From assembly GCA_944323095.1 (NCBI GenBank), contig CALURE010000046.1, positions 1 to 10,125 of the forward strand: a DNA stretch of 10,125 bases, in the 5' to 3' direction. The translations under genes and the position numbers were made by a program. This DNA is from Candidatus Gastranaerophilales bacterium. Its GTDB lineage: Bacteria > Cyanobacteriota > Vampirovibrionia > Gastranaerophilales > Gastranaerophilaceae. Numbering within the stretch: position 1 is the stretch's first letter; each line of letters begins with the position of its first letter. A model generated the notes under the pieces. The model did no database searches and had not been told where the DNA came from. It saw nothing but the letters and a program-made list of their open reading frames with translations. Shown here piece after piece: positions 6,598-10,125 of this stretch.

Positions 6598-7512
6598 TTA
6601 ATAAATCGGCATACACCATTTTTTATACTTGGGAACTTTACCTTTTACTACATCAAAGTATAATTTCTGAAGTTCCTTAGATACAGGTCCTACATGACCG
6701 TCTCCAAGATCTCTGTTATCAACACTGACTATTGGACTAACCTGAGCACCCGTTCCGCAGTAGAAAGCTTCATCAGAAATATAAAGCTCTGTTCTGTCGA
6801 TAGCACGTTCCTCGGTTTCAATACCCAATACATCTCTTGCAAGTTCTATAATAGTATTTCTTGTAACACCAACCAAAATGTTATCAGTTTTCATGGTAGT
6901 TACAAGTTTTCCGTTCTGCACAAGAAACATATTCATTGCAGAACCTTCCGTAACCTGTCCTGCTTCATCAAGAACTATTGCATCATCAAAACCCATATTA
7001 TGAGCATCAGTTTTAATCAAAGCAGCATTTGCATAAGAACCTGCGACTTTAGCTCTCGGCGGAATAGCGTTATCACTGTTTCTTCTCCAGCTTGAAACAC
7101 ATACTCGCAAACCTTTTGAAGTATCAATATAATCACCCATTTTGTTGGTAATTAATGCATAAGAATCAGTATTATCATACAAACCGGGGCCGACTTTTTG
7201 AGCTGATTTATATAAAGTCGGACGCATATAACAGTCTTCTTTATAATTATTTTTAGCAAGCAGCTTTTTAGTAATTTCACAGTGTTCTTCAACTGTATAA
7301 GGACTTTTCATACACATAATTTTTGCGCTTCTCAAAAGTCTTTCATAATGCTCCGGCGCTCTGAATGCGTATAACTGTTTTTCTTCTTCGTTCCAGTAAG
7401 CTCTAATTCCCTCAAATACCGCTGTTCCGTAAAGAAAAGCATGTGTGCGCACAGGTATCATAGCCTTTGATGCTTCAACATACTCTCCGTCCATAAAATA
7501 AAACTCTGTCAT
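6598..7512 (-). CDS. ilvE: Branched-chain amino acid aminotransferase
   Basis: Class IV PLP-dependent transaminase (EC 2.6.1.42) that exchanges the amino group between glutamate and the 2-oxo acids of valine, leucine and isoleucine, the last step of their synthesis. The 304-aa product carries FLYGTAVFEGIRAY near 26-39, the R-P substrate-side segment CYMRPTLY (94-101), the Schiff-base lysine in PPRAKVAGSYANAALIK (K155), the cofactor glutamate in VTEGSAMNMFLV (E189), the phosphate-binding LVGVTRNTI (213-221), and the GTGAQVSPI motif (253-261). Length matches IlvE (about 308). The start is fixed by a full AGGAGG (7517-7522) 4 nt before the ATG. D-amino acid transaminase or aminodeoxychorismate lyase share the fold, but the motifs and length favour IlvE. 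The gene stands 78 bp downstream of the protease gene on the same strand, possibly co-transcribed. Confidence 0.93.
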   Translation of the reverse strand: MTEFYFMDGEYVEASKAMIPVRTHAFLYGTAVFEGIRAYWNEEEKQLYAFRAPEHYERLLRSAKIMCMKSPYTVEEHCEITKKLLAKNNYKEDCYMRPTLYKSAQKVGPGLYDNTDSYALITNKMGDYIDTSKGLRVCVSSWRRNSDNAIPPRAKVAGSYANAALIKTDAHNMGFDDAIVLDEAGQVTEGSAMNMFLVQNGKLVTTMKTDNILVGVTRNTIIELARDVLGIETEERAIDRTELYISDEAFYCGTGAQVSPIVSVDNRDLGDGHVGPVSKELQKLYFDVVKGKVPKYKKWCMPIY

Positions 7513-7590
7513 AATTCCTCCTTAGTTTTATATAAATTAAATATACCATGAAAGAAATAAAACAGAGCTAAAAGTTTATAAAAAATTAAC

Positions 7591-8295
7591 CTAGTCTTTG
7601 AATGCAAAATGTTTTTTGTTATTAAGAGTTTTTGTGCCGAGATTTGCAGTTTCTATAAATTTTTTAGCTTCATTTATAGGAATAGCAAAGCCGATACCGA
7701 TATTTGAGATATTGTTATCAGGGTTGTAAATTGACTGTGATATACCTATAACTTCTCCCTGAGAATTTAACAGCGGGCCGCCTGAACAGCCAGGATTTAT
7801 TGCAGCATCTGTTTGAATACGGCCTTTTGCGTAATCTATTCTTGAAACAATACCTGATGTCAAAGTTCCTGCAAAACCGAAAGGATTACCGATAGCAAGA
7901 ACCTTTTGTCCGACTTTTACGTCGGAAGAATCTCCGAAAGAAATCGTCTTTAAACGCGATTTTGGTGCAATTTTTAATAATGCGAGATCTTTATTTTTTC
8001 CCATCTTAGCAAGAATTGATGCTTTATATACTTTTCCGTCATAAGTTGTTACGTCTATCTGGTTTGCTCCTTCAACAACATGAGAACCTGTAAGAATAAC
8101 CCCGTCAGCTCTGACAACACATCCTGTACCTGCTGAAAAACCGTCATCTAAATTAGCATCAATAGCGACTATTGCGGGATTTATTTTTTCGTAAACATTA
8201 ATATTAATAAGTTCATCAGGCGCAAAATTCTGTGAAAAAACAGGCACACTGATATTTAAGATTAAAAAAGCTGTCAAAATTATTTTTTTAAGCAT
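7591..8295 (-). CDS. Exported trypsin-like (HtrA/Deg-related) serine protease without PDZ domain
   Basis: A 234-aa protease of the S1C (HtrA/DegP) family. An N-terminal signal peptide (MLKKIILTAFLILNISVPVF, cleavage near S21) sends it to the periplasm or outside. The catalytic triad is visible: H72 in ILTGSHVVEGA, D103 in NKDLALLKI, S171 in NPGCSGGPLLN. Two residues next to the triad differ from the usual HtrA pattern: Ser for Asn before the His (common TNxHVV or TNHHVV) and Cys for Asn or Asp before SGGP. GNPFGFAGTLTSGIVS and the IGFAIPINEAKKFI end of the protease domain are typical. The protein stops about 25 residues later, with no PDZ domain, so regulation by substrate C-termini as in DegP/DegS is not expected. 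AGAGGTG, 4 nt before the ATG, supports the start. Role in envelope quality control is inference. Confidence 0.87.
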   Translation of the reverse strand: MLKKIILTAFLILNISVPVFSQNFAPDELININVYEKINPAIVAIDANLDDGFSAGTGCVVRADGVILTGSHVVEGANQIDVTTYDGKVYKASILAKMGKNKDLALLKIAPKSRLKTISFGDSSDVKVGQKVLAIGNPFGFAGTLTSGIVSRIDYAKGRIQTDAAINPGCSGGPLLNSQGEVIGISQSIYNPDNNISNIGIGFAIPINEAKKFIETANLGTKTLNNKKHFAFKD

Positions 8296-8330
8296 ATTGC
8301 ACCTCTTATGTCTCTATTATTTAAGATATC

Positions 8331-8336
8331 ATTATA
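8331..8336 (-). promoter_or_regulatory. Putative -10 box of the serine protease gene
   Basis: The minus strand reads TATAAT 35 nt upstream of the protease ATG. Seventeen bases further up stands only a T-run (TTTTTT) as -35. The -10 is perfect but the -35 poor. Confidence 0.4.
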
Positions 8337-8372
8337 AATTCATCACTCTGTAAAAAAATTTTATGGTTAGTT

Positions 8373-8389
8373 ATTGTAATTATTACAAT
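8373..8389. promoter_or_regulatory. Perfect palindrome, operator-like, over the -35 of the ycf23 promoter
   Basis: ATTGTAAT-T-ATTACAAT is a perfect 8-1-8 inverted repeat. Its inner 7-1-7 part, TTGTAATTATTACAA, differs by one base per half from the known Bacillus PerR box (TTATAATnATTATAA) and by one base per half from the Bacillus Zur box (TCGTAATnATTACGA), both Fur-superfamily sites. It covers the -35 hexamer (8374-8379) of the plus-strand promoter and lies about 37 bp upstream of the divergent protease -10. The geometry suggests a dimeric repressor; which regulator is unknown. Confidence 0.5.
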
Positions 8390-8402
8390 TTTAATGTATA
8401 AT
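8374..8402 (+). promoter_or_regulatory. Sigma-70-type promoter of the ycf23-like gene
   Basis: TTGTAA (8374-8379), a 17-nt spacer and a perfect TATAAT (8397-8402) make the clearest promoter in the window. Transcription would begin near 8409, leaving a leader of about 35 nt. An ATG at 8394 in frame with the gene overlaps the spacer/-10 and so cannot be the start. Confidence 0.7.
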
Positions 8403-8444
8403 TCAGAAAAAAATTCAATTTTAATAAGAAAGGATTTTAGAATT

Positions 8445-9203
8445 ATGAGCAGAATTGATTTATTTAGACAACATTTAACAGAAAAAAGAGCTGTTAAAAT
8501 TATTGCAGGTATCGACAATTTTGATATCGAAAGCATTAAAAAAGTAGTAACAGCAGCACAGGCAGCAGACGCATCAGCAGTTGATATCTGCGCTAAACCT
8601 GAAATCATTACAGAAATCAGAGAAATGACAGACATGCCGATTTTTGTATCATCAATTGTACCTTCTGAACTTGTAAAAGCAGTTGAACTCGGCGCTGATG
8701 CTATTGAACTCGGCAACTTTGATGTCCTTTACAAAAAAGGTATTTCTTTCTCTGCAGATGATGTTTTATCTTTAGTAAAAGAAACTTTAAATCTTCTCGG
8801 CGATACAAAAACATTCTTCTCAGTAACAATTCCCGGCGGACTTGCAATTGCTGATCAGATTGAACTTGCAAGAAAATTAGAAACTATGGGAATTGACTTA
8901 ATCCAGACAGAAGGACATTTCACATCTTCAAACATTTCAGAAGGTGCAAGAGGATTAATGGAAAGAGCAGAATTAACACTTTCTAACACTATTGAACTTT
9001 CCAGAAATGTTGATCTTCCGATTATGACAGCAACAGCAATCAATCCGACAACAGCTCCGTTTGCATTTGCAGCAGGTGCTTCAGCTATCGGATGCGGCTC
9101 TTGCATAAATAAAGCTGATTCGGAACTTTCTATGATTGCAACAGCAAAAAGCCTTGTTGAAATTGCTTCAAGAAACGCTTTGAAAGTTGTTGAACTGGTT
9201 TAA
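8445..9203 (+). CDS. ycf23: Ycf23 / DUF561 family protein
   Basis: A 252-aa TIM-barrel-like protein of the Ycf23 (DUF561) family, best known from cyanobacteria and algal plastids; its biochemical role is not established. Family features I recognise are the opening KIIAGIDNFD (18-27), then AAQAADASAVDICAKPEI, VSSIVPSELVKAVELGADAI with ELGNFDVLY (88-96), the SVTIPGGLAIADQIELA stretch (126-142), DLIQTEG (151-157) and the phosphate-site-like AAGASAIGCGSCIN (209-222). Start: the frame extends to ATG 8394, but that codon lies in the promoter; AAGGA (8430-8434) precedes the ATG at 8445 by 10 nt. It has its own promoter and terminator, so is probably monocistronic. The family link is from memory of conserved blocks; a related phosphate-binding barrel enzyme is the alternative. 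Confidence 0.82.
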   Translation: MSRIDLFRQHLTEKRAVKIIAGIDNFDIESIKKVVTAAQAADASAVDICAKPEIITEIREMTDMPIFVSSIVPSELVKAVELGADAIELGNFDVLYKKGISFSADDVLSLVKETLNLLGDTKTFFSVTIPGGLAIADQIELARKLETMGIDLIQTEGHFTSSNISEGARGLMERAELTLSNTIELSRNVDLPIMTATAINPTTAPFAFAAGASAIGCGSCINKADSELSMIATAKSLVEIASRNALKVVELV

Positions 9204-9218
9204 TAAATTATATTACTT

Positions 9219-9255
9219 AAAAGCCCTCTGCTTTTATATAAAGCAGAGGGCTTTT
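9219..9255 (+). terminator. Strong bidirectional terminator between ycf23 and the convergent prepilin gene
   Basis: A perfect 16-bp stem (9219-9234 with 9240-9255, core GCCCTCTGC/GCAGAGGGC) with a 5-nt loop, followed on the plus strand by a T-run to 9257. It starts 16 nt after the ycf23-like stop and 7 nt beyond the stop of the minus-strand prepilin-like gene, so it can serve both. Confidence 0.93.
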
Positions 9256-9261
9256 TTATAT

Positions 9262-10113
9262 TTACCACGGATAGTTTTTATCGAATTTATAATTGTTGTA
9301 TATAAAAGGTCCTGTACACTGGCACCCACCTCCATTACCTGACACATAGTTTTTACAGTTATTATATATATTGCTATAACCCTCTTTAGTCATAGGTTTA
9401 CCATAATAAAGCCCTTTTGGTGTCAATTTTTTAGGGCCATCCCACAGCAGCTCAAAATCCCATATATCCTTCCCATAAATATTAGGAGCTTTTGAACCAT
9501 TAACATCGACAGTTAATATAAAATACTGATGATTTTTAAAATACCTTATTAACATACCATCAACTAAATAAAGCCAGTTATTCATTTGTGCCTGTGCCGG
9601 CATATACCAGGTACCGAGATCTACTCCGCTAAGACTTTTTACAGAATAATCCTTGACTTTTTTCATAGGCACAACATTCAAATATGGAACATAATAAGTA
9701 TTCATAAAAACATCAGCATCTTCATAATCCCAATCCTCTGATAAGCCATACGCAGCTACTGCCCTGAGTTCAGCATTTTTTAACATAGAATAAGCTTTTT
9801 TAAATTGAGATTCCAGAGTCTTTTTTTGATGATTTGCAATTAAAGCAGGCATAGTGAGTGCCGCAACAATCCCGATAATTCCGAGAGTTATTAAAACCTC
9901 CGCCAGAGTGAATGCGGCGCGTTTTTTTAGTTCGTAGGTTGGGATAAGCGAAGCGTTCCCAACGGAATGATTATTTGAAGATAGGAGGGTAGGAGGATTG
10001 GAAGATAAACTATTTTCTGATAACAGCCTGCCCTCATACCTTCTTAGCTTCTTATCTTCTAAATAATAATGAGATTCTGAAACAAGTTCAGAATGACAGA
10101 ATGAGCTCTCCAT
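9262..10113 (-). CDS. Prepilin-like (type II/IV pilin N-terminal) protein with repeat-derived leader
   Basis: A prepilin peptidase substrate: KKRAAFTLAEVLITLGIIGIV (about 63-83 of 283) is a class III signal with basic residues, cleavage before F68 (Ala rather than Gly at -1), Glu at mature +5, and a hydrophobic helix. An amphipathic helix follows (HQKKTLESQFKKAYSML), then a globular domain of about 150 residues with Trp/Tyr-rich sequence and a cysteine cluster near the end (NNCKNY, GGCQCTG). Mature length about 216 aa suits a pseudopilin or minor pilin. The 67-residue leader is far longer than usual and is translated from dispersed repeats: HSELVSES from the CTGAACTTGTTTCAG repeat, a GA/CT-rich block, and a GTTGGGA palindrome. 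No ATG, GTG or TTG lies between codon 1 and the pilin signal. ATG 10113 lacks a ribosome binding site and the frame stays open to the window edge, so the true start may lie outside. Confidence 0.75.
   Translation of the reverse strand: MESSFCHSELVSESHYYLEDKKLRRYEGRLLSENSLSSNPPTLLSSNNHSVGNASLIPTYELKKRAAFTLAEVLITLGIIGIVAALTMPALIANHQKKTLESQFKKAYSMLKNAELRAVAAYGLSEDWDYEDADVFMNTYYVPYLNVVPMKKVKDYSVKSLSGVDLGTWYMPAQAQMNNWLYLVDGMLIRYFKNHQYFILTVDVNGSKAPNIYGKDIWDFELLWDGPKKLTPKGLYYGKPMTKEGYSNIYNNCKNYVSGNGGGCQCTGPFIYNNYKFDKNYPW
9938..9963. repeat. Palindromic repeat GTTGGGA...TCCCAAC inside the prepilin leader
   Basis: GTTGGGA (9938-9944) and TCCCAAC (9957-9963) are perfect inverted 7-mers around TAAGCGAAGCGT. 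The preceding CGTAGGTTGGG recalls the GTAGGTTGGGTT-type dispersed palindromes common in cyanobacteria and other bacteria (from memory). On the minus strand it is read as VGNASLIPT just before the prepilin signal. Confidence 0.55.
9971..10055. repeat. GA-rich/CT-rich low-complexity repeat within the prepilin leader
   Basis: Purine-rich units such as GAAGATAGGAGGGTAGGAGGAT alternate with pyrimidine-rich CCTTCTTAGCTTCTTATCTTC. The part 9985-10015 matches 1-31 at 27 of 31 positions, and the same style of units fills much of 1-180. These look like copies of one dispersed repeat class placed at both ends of this window. Confidence 0.6.
10071..10097 (-). repeat. Second copy of the CTGAACTTGTTTCAG repeat
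   Basis: On the minus strand it reads GTCATTCTGAACTTGTTTCAG then AATCTC, 23 of 27 identical to 3002-3028. It is translated in the leader of the prepilin-like gene as CHSELVSES, the usual signature of this repeat when it falls inside reading frames. Confidence 0.65.
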
Positions 10114-10125
10114 TAAACCATCACT

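Noticed and set aside
6694..7095. 133-codon plus-strand frame inside ilvE
   Set aside because: Entirely antisense to the aminotransferase gene, with Ser/Ile/Cys-rich shadow composition and no domain.
8321..8716. 131-codon minus-strand frame overlapping ycf23 and its promoter
   Set aside because: It runs antisense through ycf23 and the promoter region; the composition is a shadow of the Ala/Ser-rich barrel.

Overview
The window suggests a low-GC diderm bacterium, most likely a non-photosynthetic member of the cyanobacterial phylum (Melainabacteria/Vampirovibrionia, possibly gut Gastranaerophilales). This is an inference from three things: a Ycf23/DUF561 protein, a family best known from cyanobacteria and plastids; a prepilin-like protein with the signal FTLAEVLITLGIIG, a style I associate with that group; and outer-membrane biogenesis genes (TpsB porin, Skp/OmpH chaperone, MlaE permease) in AT-rich DNA. 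No photosynthesis gene is present. No sequence search could be run.

Layout. 1-246: purine/pyrimidine-biased repeat DNA with an open minus-strand reading frame running off the left edge, then a strong hairpin terminator. 247-708 (-): Skp/OmpH periplasmic chaperone. 709-970: divergent intergenic region. 971-2968 (+): TpsB/ShlB-type two-partner secretion transporter. 2969-3071: short intergenic stretch with a dispersed palindromic repeat. 3072-5100 (+): bioD-bioA biotin operon. 5101-5452: a 31-codon membrane-peptide ORF on the minus strand and its putative promoter. 5453-5758 (+): small zinc-ribbon protein. 5760-6488 (-): MlaE-type permease. 6598-7512 (-): branched-chain aminotransferase. 7591-8295 (-): exported HtrA-like serine protease without PDZ. 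8445-9203 (+): Ycf23/DUF561 protein with a good promoter overlapped by a perfect palindrome and a strong terminator. 9262-10113 (-): prepilin-like protein whose N-terminal leader is made of dispersed repeats.

How the genes fit together. Several products belong to the cell envelope: Skp escorts outer-membrane proteins, TpsB is one such protein and is transcribed divergently from skp, MlaE moves lipids between membranes, the protease is exported, and the prepilin is processed at the inner membrane. Two metabolic units, biotin synthesis (DAPA aminotransferase plus dethiobiotin synthetase) and branched-chain amino acid transamination, are interspersed. I see no defence system, transposase, CRISPR array, tRNA or rRNA. 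The most unusual signals are the frame-conserved repeat leaders at both window ends, the 31-aa membrane ORF and the palindromic operator-like site in front of ycf23.
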